A DNA stretch of 22,163 bases from CAZMXP01 sp964570285 (GTDB lineage: Bacteria; Planctomycetota; PLA2), in contig CAZMXP010000070.1 in NCBI GenBank assembly GCA_964570285.1, forward strand, positions 1 to 22,163, in the 5' to 3' direction. Both the position numbers and the translations under genes were made by a program. The number at the start of each line of letters is the position of its first letter. Position 1 is the first letter of the stretch. Positions 8,614 through 16,679 of this stretch are shown here, one piece after another. The notes beneath the pieces are model-generated. The model did not search any database, had not been told where the DNA came from, and worked only from the letters and a program-made list of their open reading frames with translations.

Positions 8614-10665
8614 GTGACCGGACGCTGCGCACTCCTCGCCTGCATGCTCGCGGCGACCGTCCTCGGGGACGAGCCGGCCGCGAAGAAGCCCCCCCCCACG
8701 ACCGCCGAGCTCGCGGACAGGCAGCGGGAGGTGGGCGAGCGCCTCGCGAAGATCGAGGAGACGATGAAGCGGATCGCGGACCAGCTCGCGGGCCAGAACC
8801 CCGAGCAGGCGGCGCGCCTCCGGATGGCGTGGCAGCGCAGCCAGGCCGACCGGAACCTCGAGAAGATCGCCGAGATCGAGACGCTGCTCAAGCAGGAGTA
8901 CTTCAGCCCCGCCTTCGACCAGCAGAAGGGCCTCGAGGTCGCGCTGACGCGGCTCCTCGACATCCTGCTCGACCGCGACAGCGAGCGGAAGGACCTCGCC
9001 GAGAAGATCAAGCAGCTCGAGCAGATCAGCGAGACGCTGCGGAAGATCCTCGAGGAGGAGCGCAACCACTTCCTGAACTCCGAGAAGTTCGCCGACCCCG
9101 AGAAGGCGCTCCAGCGCGCCGCGGCGGCGAAGGCGAAGCTGCAGGACCTCATCGCGCGGCAGGAGAAGCTCATCGGCGACACCCGCGCCCCCGAGGGGGA
9201 CGCGGCGCTGAAGACCCTCCAGCAGCGGCTCAAGGAGCTCCGGAACGACGCCGCAGCCGCGCAGAAGCTGGCCGACGACATCGCGCGGCAAGCCGAGGCG
9301 CTGCCGCCGGAGATGAAGGAGGACGCGCTCGGCCGCCGCAACCCGGCGGAGCAGGCCGCGAAGGCGATGGCGCGCGCCGCGCAGTCGATGCGCGACGGCG
9401 CGCCCGCCGACGCCGACCTGCGCGAGGCGGAGGAGGCGCTGCGCCGCCTCGAGGAGCGCAGGAAGGAGTTCGACAGGAAGCGCCTCGAGACCGACCAGGA
9501 GCGGATCCGCAAGGACACCGAGCGGCTCCGCGCCGAGGTCGAGCGGCTCGAGAAGGGCGCCCAGGGCACCGACGGCGGCTCCGGCGAGCTCGGCAAGGCG
9601 CAGGGCGAGATGCAGGAGGCGGAGAAGGGGCTCTCGAAGGGGCAGAACGAGCAGGCGCTGCCGAAGGAGGAGGCGGCCAAGCGGGAGCTCGAGGCCGCCA
9701 TGAAGAAGCTCGAGCAGTTCGAGAAGGAGCTCAAGCGCCTGATGGAGCTGCCCGACTACGACAAGCTCGCGAAGGAGCAGGACGAGACGGCCGAGAAGAC
9801 CGAGGAGATGCGCAAGAAGATGGAGGAGCAGGGGGCGGGGGGGCAGCCGGACGGCGCCCCGACCCCGGGGCAGGGGCCGGTCGAGGAGGCGAAGAAGGCG
9901 ATGCAGCGCGCGAGCCGCAACCTGCGCGGGGGCTCGGCGAAGGGCGCCAACCCCGAGCAGAAGGAGGCGATCGAGCGGCTCGAGAAGGCGCAGGAGGAGC
10001 TCGAGGAGGCGCTGCGCCAGCTCCGGGAGGAGGAGCAGCTGATGCTGCTCGACGCGATCGAGCGTCGCCTCACGCGCATGCTGCAGAAGCAGACCGCCCT
10101 GTTCAAGGAGACGATCAGCCTCGACCTGCGCCTGCGCGACAGCAAGCAGCCGACGCGCGCCGACACCGACAAGTCGCGGCAGGTCGCCGAGGGCGAGACC
10201 GACCTCGCGACCGAGGCCGAGAAGCTGCTGGAACTGCTCCGCGAGGAGGGGACGACGATCGTCATCCCGGATGTCGTGGACGACATGCGCAAGGACCTCG
10301 ACATGCTCGCGGCCCGGCTGCTCAAGCTCGACGCGGGCGCCTACGTGCAGCAGGTGCAGCAGGACGTCATCGCGACGCTGAAGGAGCTGATCGAGGTCAT
10401 CCAGGAGGAGCGCGAGAAGAAGCAGGGGGGCGGGCAGGGCAACGGCGACGGGCAGGAGGGCGACAGCGAGGACAACCTGCTGCCCACCTCCGCCGAGCTC
10501 AAGATGCTCAAGTCGCTGCAGGTGCGCGTGAACCGGCGCACGACCGACTACGAGCGCCTCCGCGAGAAGGACGACGGCGAGCGCGGTCGGCTCGCCGAGA
10601 AGCAGGGCGCCGTCGGCAGCCTGACGCGCACGATGGCCGACAAGCTCAACCGGGAGGAGGAATAG
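8614..10665 (+). CDS. Exported coiled-coil protein of unknown function
   Basis: A 683-residue protein with a short signal peptide (MTGRCALLACMLAATVLG, followed by DEPAAKK). Most of the rest is charged helix with long heptad-like Glu/Lys/Arg/Leu runs, broken by Gly/Pro/Gln-rich hinges near residues 315-325 and 410-425. A conserved-looking C-terminal helical block (VVDDMRKDLDMLAARLLKLD) precedes a second Gly/Gln-rich hinge and an ending helix. The GTG start is preferred because GGAGG lies six bases upstream and the frame opens straight into the signal peptide. The ATG ATG TGA that overlaps this start is a two-codon dead end. The protein probably acts in the periplasm as a structural partner of the membrane VWA and DUF4175-like proteins. 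I do not recognise a named family beyond general similarity to helical proteins next to MoxR operons. Confidence 0.85.
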   Translation: MTGRCALLACMLAATVLGDEPAAKKPPPTTAELADRQREVGERLAKIEETMKRIADQLAGQNPEQAARLRMAWQRSQADRNLEKIAEIETLLKQEYFSPAFDQQKGLEVALTRLLDILLDRDSERKDLAEKIKQLEQISETLRKILEEERNHFLNSEKFADPEKALQRAAAAKAKLQDLIARQEKLIGDTRAPEGDAALKTLQQRLKELRNDAAAAQKLADDIARQAEALPPEMKEDALGRRNPAEQAAKAMARAAQSMRDGAPADADLREAEEALRRLEERRKEFDRKRLETDQERIRKDTERLRAEVERLEKGAQGTDGGSGELGKAQGEMQEAEKGLSKGQNEQALPKEEAAKRELEAAMKKLEQFEKELKRLMELPDYDKLAKEQDETAEKTEEMRKKMEEQGAGGQPDGAPTPGQGPVEEAKKAMQRASRNLRGGSAKGANPEQKEAIERLEKAQEELEEALRQLREEEQLMLLDAIERRLTRMLQKQTALFKETISLDLRLRDSKQPTRADTDKSRQVAEGETDLATEAEKLLELLREEGTTIVIPDVVDDMRKDLDMLAARLLKLDAGAYVQQVQQDVIATLKELIEVIQEEREKKQGGGQGNGDGQEGDSEDNLLPTSAELKMLKSLQVRVNRRTTDYERLREKDDGERGRLAEKQGAVGSLTRTMADKLNREEE

Positions 10666-10667
10666 CG

Positions 10668-11720
10668 ATGCGCCTGCTGCCGGTACTCCCGCTGCTCTGC
10701 GCGCTCGCCGCCGCCGAGGGCCCGAAGGCCGAGCTCGTGAAGAAGATGCAGGAGCGCAAGATCGAGCGCTTCTTCGCGCACGTCGAGGCGGACGAGCGCC
10801 TCGACCCGGTCGCGAAGGCGAAGATCCTCAAGCTGCGCGAGGGCGCGCTGCTCGGCGGCGAGTTCTGCTGCATGCACCAGGCGCTGCTCGAGATGCATCC
10901 CGACTACCGCCGCGGCGACGCGATGCTGCTCGACGAGCGCTACGCGGCGGCGGCCGAGGTCTTCGCGGCCCTCGCGCAGCGCGACGACGAGTACCTGAAG
11001 GCCTACGCGACCTTCCGGCTCGGCCTCGCCGAGATGAACCGTGAGCGGTACGAGCAGGCGAACGCCGCCTTCCAGGCCGTGCTCGACGACCACGGCCGCC
11101 ATGTCGGCTGCGACATCGAGGCCGCCTTCTACCACGCCTACAGCCTCTCGCGGTCGCGCCGCAAGGAGGAGGCGATGGTCGGCGCGAAGCGCTTCCTCGA
11201 GGACTACCCCGAGGCGCCGCAGCGCTACCGGCAGGCGATGGAGCAGATGCTGAACGAGCTGATGCAGGCCTGGGAGAGCCCGCTCTACGACCTCTCCGAC
11301 CGCATGGACGAGGTCGCGAAGAAGATCGAGGACGGCGACACCGGCGCAAAGACGCAGAACAGCCAGAAGGAGATCGTCGACATCATCGAGCAGCTGATCA
11401 AGAAGGCGGAGCAGAACGAGGGCAACGGCCAGGGCAACGGCGGCGGCGGCAGCGGCAACCCGCGCGGCAACGACCCCTCCAACAGCCCCGCCAACAAGTC
11501 CGCGGCCCCCCCCGGCGCCGCGGACACGGGCGACCTGCGGGGCAAGCCGCCGCGCAAGCCGGGCGAGCAGTGGGGCGAGATGAAGGACAAGGAGCGCGAG
11601 GACGTGCTGCAGGCGCTCAAGGAGAAGATCCCGGACCGCTACCGCGACCTGCTCCGCCAGTACGACAAGGCGCTCGCGGAGGGCAAGCGCGTCACGACGC
11701 CCTCGCCCGAGGGGAAGTGA
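10668..11720 (+). CDS. Exported TPR-like protein
   Basis: A 350-residue protein whose ATG lies two bases after the previous stop, with GGAGGAGG just upstream inside the end of that gene. The signal peptide is short (MRLLPVLPLLCALAAAEG). Residues about 80-185 form TPR-like helix pairs (YAAAAEVFAALAQRDD, YEQANAAFQAVLDDHG, KEEAMVGAKRFLEDYP). A Gly/Asn/Ser/Pro-rich disordered linker (about 250-300) separates these from a C-terminal block with WGEMKDKERED and PDRYRDLLRQY. In position and composition it resembles the TPR partner proteins (BatB/BatC-type) of MoxR/VWA operons, and it probably mediates protein contacts in the periplasm. The Cys pair FCC at 67-68 is unusual. The TPR call is from helix pattern by eye; the C-terminal block is unassigned. 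Confidence 0.8.
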   Translation: MRLLPVLPLLCALAAAEGPKAELVKKMQERKIERFFAHVEADERLDPVAKAKILKLREGALLGGEFCCMHQALLEMHPDYRRGDAMLLDERYAAAAEVFAALAQRDDEYLKAYATFRLGLAEMNRERYEQANAAFQAVLDDHGRHVGCDIEAAFYHAYSLSRSRRKEEAMVGAKRFLEDYPEAPQRYRQAMEQMLNELMQAWESPLYDLSDRMDEVAKKIEDGDTGAKTQNSQKEIVDIIEQLIKKAEQNEGNGQGNGGGGSGNPRGNDPSNSPANKSAAPPGAADTGDLRGKPPRKPGEQWGEMKDKEREDVLQALKEKIPDRYRDLLRQYDKALAEGKRVTTPSPEGK

Positions 11721-12892
11721 TCCGGAGCGCGGCCCTCCTGCTCGCGATCGCGGCCGCCGCCCCGGCGGGGCCGGACGTCGGCTTCGTGGACGGCGCGTCG
11801 GCGGACGCGCTCGTCGTCTCCGCGGACGCGGGGACGGCGCTGCTGCGCGACGCGGGGGGGGCCGAGCGCTCCGTCCCGACCCCCTCGCTCGTCCACGCGA
11901 CGCTCCTCTCCGGCGAGGAGCCCCCCGCCCCCCCGATGAACCTCCATCTCTGCAACGGCGACCGCCTGCGCGGCAGCGTCGAGGGCACGGGCGACGCGCT
12001 GCTCGTCACCGGGCCCGGGATCGCCGGGCTCAGGGTCCCCCTCGACCGCGTGAAGGCGGTGCGCTTCGGCGCGCTGCTGGCCGGCGTGCAGGAGACCTAC
12101 CAGCAGGCCTTCGCCGCCGAGCTGGAGAAGGGGCGCGACGTCGTGATCGTGCAGCGCGGCACCTCGCCCTTCCCGATGCCCGCGCGCGTGCTGTCGATCG
12201 ACGCCTCCTCGCTGCGCGTGCGCGTCGGCGACGAGCAGCGCGACCTGCCGCTCGGCAAGGCGTACGGCTTCGTGCGCGCCTTCGACCGGGGCGCCGTGGC
12301 GGCGCCCGAGACGCTGCACGTGCGGCTGCGCCTTTCCGGCGGCGCGCGGCTGACGCTGCCCCTCGAGCGCCTCGACGCCGAGGCCGTCACCGGGGGCGGC
12401 GCGCGCGTCGACCGCGCCGAGATCCTCGCGATCGAGTTCCTCGGCCCCCACCTCGCGCCGCTGGGCGACCTCGAGCCGATCGACAGCGAGGAGGTCTCGC
12501 TCTTCGGCAAGGCGCCGCCGTGGCGGCGCGACGCGATGGTGCACGGCGGGCCGCTGCGCATCGGCGGCCGCACCTACGAGCGCGGCATCGGCGTGCAGGC
12601 GAGGAGCCGGCTGACCTACGCGCTCGGCGGCAAGTGGCGCTCCTTCTTCGTGCGCTGCGGCATCGACGACGCGGCGGGCCGCGAGGGGGCGGCGCTCTTC
12701 CGCGTGATCGGCGACGGGAGGCTGCTCGGGGAGGTCGCGCGCCGGCGCGGCGAGCCCCCGCTGCCGCTCGCGCTCGACGTCACCGGCGTCGACCGGCTCG
12801 TGCTCGAAGCCGATCCGGGCGAAGCGTACACTTCCGACTTCTGCGACTGGGCCGAGGCGCGGCTCTACGGGGCGCGCCCCCTGCCGGACTGA
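11717..12892 (+). CDS. Exported NPCBM-domain protein
   Basis: A 391-residue protein starting at a GTG that overlaps the previous stop by four bases and opens a signal peptide (MIRSAALLLAIAAAAPAG). The C-terminal 130 residues match the NPCBM/NEW2 carbohydrate-binding fold: LRIGGRTYERGIGVQARS (about 280-297), VRCGIDDAAG (about 312-321), FRVIGDGRLL (328-337), LDVTGVDRLVLEAD (353-366) and CDWAEARL (376-383). The N-terminal part holds about three short beta-modules built around a GD.L.G...V pattern (for example NGDRLRGSVEG at about 80-90), a pattern repeated in the last gene of this run. NPCBM domains usually accompany glycoside hydrolases, but no catalytic domain is visible here, so it may be a stand-alone binder of envelope or extracellular glycans. 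NPCBM assignment is strong; the ligand is unknown. Confidence 0.88.
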   Translation: MIRSAALLLAIAAAAPAGPDVGFVDGASADALVVSADAGTALLRDAGGAERSVPTPSLVHATLLSGEEPPAPPMNLHLCNGDRLRGSVEGTGDALLVTGPGIAGLRVPLDRVKAVRFGALLAGVQETYQQAFAAELEKGRDVVIVQRGTSPFPMPARVLSIDASSLRVRVGDEQRDLPLGKAYGFVRAFDRGAVAAPETLHVRLRLSGGARLTLPLERLDAEAVTGGGARVDRAEILAIEFLGPHLAPLGDLEPIDSEEVSLFGKAPPWRRDAMVHGGPLRIGGRTYERGIGVQARSRLTYALGGKWRSFFVRCGIDDAAGREGAALFRVIGDGRLLGEVARRRGEPPLPLALDVTGVDRLVLEADPGEAYTSDFCDWAEARLYGARPLPD

Positions 12893-12895
12893 ACG

Positions 12896-14464
12896 ATGGA
12901 CCGGAGACTGCTCGCCTGCCTCGCGGCGCTCGCGCTGCTGCCCCCCGCGGCGCGCGGCGCCGACCCCGACCTCGATCTCGTGCGCCGCCTAGAGCGGCAG
13001 CGCATCGATCTCGCGCGGCGCCTCGCCCCGGCGGTCTGCGCCGTCTTCCGGGGACAGGGTGGGGGCTCGGGGGTCGTCATCACGGAAGACGGGCTCGTGC
13101 TGTCGAACTTCCACGTGACCGAGCTCGACTCGGAGATGCGCATCGGGCTCGACGACAACCGGATCCACCCCGCCGTCGTGCTCGGCGTGGACCCGAGCGG
13201 CGACCTCGCGCTGCTGAGGCTCACCGAGCCGCGCGCGTGGACGCACTCGCCGCTGGGCGACAGCGACGCGCTGCGGCAGGGGGACTGGGTCTACGCGATG
13301 GGGAACCCCTTCCTGCTCGCGACGGACTTCACGCCGACGATCACGCTCGGCGTCGTCAGCGGCAAGAACCGCTACCAGCCCGGCTCGATCCGCGGCCAGC
13401 TCCTCTACCCCGACTGCATCCAGACGGACGCGTCGATCAACCCGGGCAACAGCGGCGGGCCGCTCTTCAACTTCGCGGGCGAGGTCGTCGGCATCAACGG
13501 CCGCGTCTCGCTGCGCGACCGCGGGCGGGTCAACATCGGCGTCGGCTACGCGATCTCGAGCAACCAGATCAAGCACTGCCTGCCCGAGCTGCGCGCGGGC
13601 AAGATCGTCGAGCACGGCACGCTGAACGCGACCGTGCGCGACATCGAGGACCCCGACTGGCCGGGCGGCGTGCGCGTCACCTTCGACCGGCTCCTCGACC
13701 CCGGCTGCGCCTACGCGGCGGGCATCCGCCTCGGCGACGCGCTGCTCGCGTTCCAGGGCCGGCCGGTGCCCGAGACCAACGAGTTCAGCCGCCTCGTCGC
13801 GGTGCTGCCCAAGGGGCGGCGCGTCTCGCTCCGGGTCGCGACGCACGGCGAGAAGGGGTGGGAGGAGCGCGACGTGCGCGTGACGCTCGACGGCGTGCCG
13901 CTGATCCTGCCGTCGCAGCAGGCGCAGCGCAGGGTGCCCGAGACCTATGTCGCGATGGAGATCGACCGCACCCTCGCCGCCGCGCGCGCCGCGCTCGCGC
14001 CGATCGGCGACCAGGTCCGCCGGGGCACGCTCGCCGTCGAGGGGCGCGAGCCGCGGCCGCTCGAGGAGCGCTACGCGGGCGGCGCCCCCGTGCCCCCCGA
14101 CGATGCGTCCGAGGAGAAGCGGCAGGATCTCGCCGAGCGCGCCGCGGCCTGGAACGACCTGCTCGCGCCGGAGGGGCGCCGGCGCTTCGCGTCGGTGGAG
14201 TTCACCGGCGGCGCGCTCGTCGGCGACGCGACGGCCGACCGCTTCGAGGTCGAGACGAAGGCGGGCCAGAAGCGCGTCTACTTCGTCGAGCTCGCGAGCG
14301 GGCGGCTCCTGCGCTGCGACCTCTACGCGCAGGCGTGGGCGCGCTGGATCTCGGTCGAGTTCGACGCGTGGCGCGACCAGTGGCCGATGCGCGTGCGCAT
14401 CTCCGACCGCGAGAAGGAGAAGCTCCTGCAGACGATCGACTACGAGAGCGTGGGGGCGCCGTGA
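12896..14464 (+). CDS. HtrA/DegP-like S1C serine protease, catalytically intact
   Basis: A 522-residue exported protein with a signal peptide (about 1-21). The chymotrypsin-fold triad is complete: His73 in LVLSNFHVTE, Asp103 in SGDLALLRL and Ser186 in NPGNSGGPLF. One PDZ domain follows (about 243-330), with DPGCAYAAGIRLGDALLAFQG as its core. A C-terminal extension of about 190 residues continues beyond the normal end of a single-PDZ HtrA; I cannot assign it, and it has mixed alpha/beta character ending in KLLQTIDYESVGAP. HtrA proteases cleave or hold misfolded envelope proteins. It starts three bases after the preceding stop and overlaps the next gene by four bases. The two following genes are related but have lost their active sites, so this is probably the only active protease of the trio. 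Confidence 0.93.
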   Translation: MDRRLLACLAALALLPPAARGADPDLDLVRRLERQRIDLARRLAPAVCAVFRGQGGGSGVVITEDGLVLSNFHVTELDSEMRIGLDDNRIHPAVVLGVDPSGDLALLRLTEPRAWTHSPLGDSDALRQGDWVYAMGNPFLLATDFTPTITLGVVSGKNRYQPGSIRGQLLYPDCIQTDASINPGNSGGPLFNFAGEVVGINGRVSLRDRGRVNIGVGYAISSNQIKHCLPELRAGKIVEHGTLNATVRDIEDPDWPGGVRVTFDRLLDPGCAYAAGIRLGDALLAFQGRPVPETNEFSRLVAVLPKGRRVSLRVATHGEKGWEERDVRVTLDGVPLILPSQQAQRRVPETYVAMEIDRTLAAARAALAPIGDQVRRGTLAVEGREPRPLEERYAGGAPVPPDDASEEKRQDLAERAAAWNDLLAPEGRRRFASVEFTGGALVGDATADRFEVETKAGQKRVYFVELASGRLLRCDLYAQAWARWISVEFDAWRDQWPMRVRISDREKEKLLQTIDYESVGAP

Positions 14465-15504
14465 GGCGCGCGCTCGCGCTCGCGCTCCTCGGCGCGGCCG
14501 CCCTCGCCGGCGGGCCGCCGCTGCGCAGCAAGCGGCTCGACGCGGCGGTCGAGCAGTTGCAGCCCTCGGTCGTGAAGGTCTTCGGCGCGAAGGGGTTCCG
14601 GGGCATCTACGGCTACATGACCGGCGTGATCGTGCACGAGAGCGGCCTCGTGCTGACGCGCGGCTCGGTGACCCTCGAGGAGGCGACGGCGATCCGCTGC
14701 CACCTCCACGACGGGCGCCGGCTCGTCGCGACGCTCGTGCGCGAGGACCGGCGCTCGAAGATGGTGCTCCTGCGACTCGCCGGCGGCGAGGGGGCGAGGT
14801 TCCCCGCGGCGAGGCTCGGCCGCAGCGCGGCGCTCCGGCCCGGCCACTTCGTGCTGCTCGTCGGCAACGCCTACCAGGTGGCGCTCGGGGCCGAGCGCTG
14901 CGCCGTGAACGTCGGCGTCGTCAGCGCGATCACGCCGCTCGCGATGCGCGACGGGCTCTTCGACATGCCCTACGACCGGCCGGTGATCCTGCACGACGCG
15001 ATGAACAACCCGGGCGTCTTCGGCGGCCCGCTCGCCGACCTGCACGGCGACGTCGTCGGCATCTCCGGGACCATCGTCGAGAGCAGGGAGACCAACGCGC
15101 AGGTGCACTACGCGATCCCGATCGACGACCTGAAGCCCTTCATCGACGACACCGTCGCGCGGCCCGACGCGCCGCGCAACTACGCGCCCCCGGGCGAGGC
15201 CGCCCCCGAGACCGCGCCGGGGGCCGCCCCCGGCCACCACGGCATCCGCGTGCTGCGCGGCGGCGTCAACCGCAGCACCCCCGCCTACGTCGACCGCGTC
15301 GTCCCGGGATCGCCCGCCGCCGAGGCGGGCATCCGCGCCGACGACCTGATCCTGAAGGTGGACGAGACGCGCATCAGGAGCTGGAAGGCCTTCGAGAAGC
15401 AGATGGACCGCTACCGCGCGGGCGACACCGCGCGGCTCACGATCCAGCGCGGGCAGGAGGTCCTGCTCGTCCCTCTCACGCTTGCCCCGGAGCCCCCGCG
15501 ATGA
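14461..15504 (+). CDS. HtrA-like pseudoprotease with PDZ domain (first)
   Basis: A 347-residue protein starting at a GTG that overlaps the previous stop, with a signal peptide (MRRALALALLGAAALAGG). It aligns by eye with the active protease upstream over the whole trypsin-like domain, but every catalytic position is changed. LVLSNFHVT becomes LVLTRGSVT (His to Ser69), SGDLALLRL becomes RSKMVLLRL (Asp to Lys100), and NPGNSGGPL becomes NPGVFGGPL (Ser to Phe187). Fold landmarks stay: the GG-P-L turn, DVVGISGTIV and the YAIPIDDL strand. A Pro/Ala linker (about 240-258) leads to one C-terminal PDZ (about 261-341) with GSPAAEAGIRADDLILKVD. The frame is undamaged, so this is a maintained non-catalytic protein and not decay. 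It may be a scaffold, substrate trap or regulator of the active HtrA. Confidence 0.9.
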   Translation: MRRALALALLGAAALAGGPPLRSKRLDAAVEQLQPSVVKVFGAKGFRGIYGYMTGVIVHESGLVLTRGSVTLEEATAIRCHLHDGRRLVATLVREDRRSKMVLLRLAGGEGARFPAARLGRSAALRPGHFVLLVGNAYQVALGAERCAVNVGVVSAITPLAMRDGLFDMPYDRPVILHDAMNNPGVFGGPLADLHGDVVGISGTIVESRETNAQVHYAIPIDDLKPFIDDTVARPDAPRNYAPPGEAAPETAPGAAPGHHGIRVLRGGVNRSTPAYVDRVVPGSPAAEAGIRADDLILKVDETRIRSWKAFEKQMDRYRAGDTARLTIQRGQEVLLVPLTLAPEPPR

Positions 15505-16679
15505 CCACGCCGCTGCTGCTGCTCTGCCTGCTCGCCCCGCCCGAGCAGGAGCCCGACGAACTGCTCGCGCTGCAGGCGGTGCTCGCGCGCGCGCTCGAGC
15601 GCATCGCGCCGTCGGTCGTCACGGTGACGACCGTCGGCGGCATCCGCAACGTCGAGATCCCCGAGGACGCGAAGTCGAAGATGACCGTGCCCGAGCGCCC
15701 CCGCGACGGCCAGGAGCCCGGGGAGGGCGAGGAGGGGCCCGGGGAGCCCGAGGGGAGCACGCCGCGCTTCCCGAACGAATGGATGAAGATGCTCGCGGCG
15801 CAGGGCTTCAAGAAGGCGGAGGGCCCGACGACCGGGCTCGTGATCTCCGCCGACGGCCACATCGTGACCTCGGCGTGGAACTTCGACAGCAAGCCGCAGG
15901 TGGTCGTCGTGACGACGGCCGCGGGCGGCACGCACGCGGCGCGCCTGCTCGGCATCGACCGGGCGAGCGGCCTCGCGCTGCTGAAGATCGACGCGGCGGG
16001 ACTGCCGGTGCCCACCTTCCTCGACCCGAAGGATGTCGACGTCGGCGCGTGGGCCTTCGCCGTCGGCCGCGCGCTGACGAAGGACGCGGTCGACGTCAAG
16101 TACGGCATCATCTCGGCCAAGAACCGCGTCGAGGGCAACGCGCTGCAGACCGACGCCGCGAGTTCGCCGACGAACTACGGCGGGCCCCTCGTCGACCTCG
16201 AGGGGCGCGTCTACGGCGTGCTCGTCCCCCTCGGCGCGCGCGGCGAGGAGGTGAACCCGAACTGGTACGACAGCGGCATCGGCTTCGCGACGCCGATCCC
16301 CGACCCGGCCCGGCTGATCGCGCGCCTCGGCAAGGAGGGGACGGTGCTCGAGCCCGCCTTCCTCGGCGTGCAGATGGACGAGGAGCGCACCGAGGAGGGG
16401 GCGCGCGTCGTCGACGTCGTCGCCGACCAGCCCGCGGCGAAGGCGGGCGTCGCGAAGGACGACGTCGTGCTCGCGATCGACGGCCAGAAGGTCCGCAACT
16501 CCTTCGCGCTCCGATTCGAGATCGGACGCAGGCGCGCCGGCGACACCGTCAAGCTGACGGTCAAGCGGGGCAACGAAACGAAGGACATCGAGGCGACGCT
16601 GGGGCCGCGGCCCAAGGACGTGGGGAGCGACGAGCGGCTGCCGGTGCCGCTGCCCGGCCCCGGGGAGGAGCGCAAGTGA
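15501..16679 (+). CDS. HtrA-like pseudoprotease with PDZ domain (second)
   Basis: A 392-residue protein with a short signal peptide (MTTPLLLLCLLAPP). Its ATG overlaps the upstream stop (ATGA). The trypsin-like domain is recognisable but the triad is absent. The His position is Trp126 (HIVTSAWNF), the Asp position Gly157 (RASGLALLKI) and the Ser position Tyr226 (SPTNYGGPLVDLEG). Residues about 50-108 are an acidic Pro/Glu/Gly-rich insert where DegP carries its long LA loop. The C-terminal PDZ (about 285-368) has the usual PAAKAGVAKDDVVLAIDG. A short polar tail follows. The replacements differ from those in the preceding pseudoprotease, so catalysis was probably lost separately or diverged long ago. 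A role as a non-catalytic partner of the active HtrA is likely but inferred. Confidence 0.9.
   Translation: MTTPLLLLCLLAPPEQEPDELLALQAVLARALERIAPSVVTVTTVGGIRNVEIPEDAKSKMTVPERPRDGQEPGEGEEGPGEPEGSTPRFPNEWMKMLAAQGFKKAEGPTTGLVISADGHIVTSAWNFDSKPQVVVVTTAAGGTHAARLLGIDRASGLALLKIDAAGLPVPTFLDPKDVDVGAWAFAVGRALTKDAVDVKYGIISAKNRVEGNALQTDAASSPTNYGGPLVDLEGRVYGVLVPLGARGEEVNPNWYDSGIGFATPIPDPARLIARLGKEGTVLEPAFLGVQMDEERTEEGARVVDVVADQPAAKAGVAKDDVVLAIDGQKVRNSFALRFEIGRRRAGDTVKLTVKRGNETKDIEATLGPRPKDVGSDERLPVPLPGPGEERK

Noticed and set aside
8609..8617. ATG ATG TGA as a start for the coiled-coil protein
   Set aside because: The frame ends after two codons. The GTG at 8614 in the other frame has a GGAGG at correct spacing and leads into a signal peptide.
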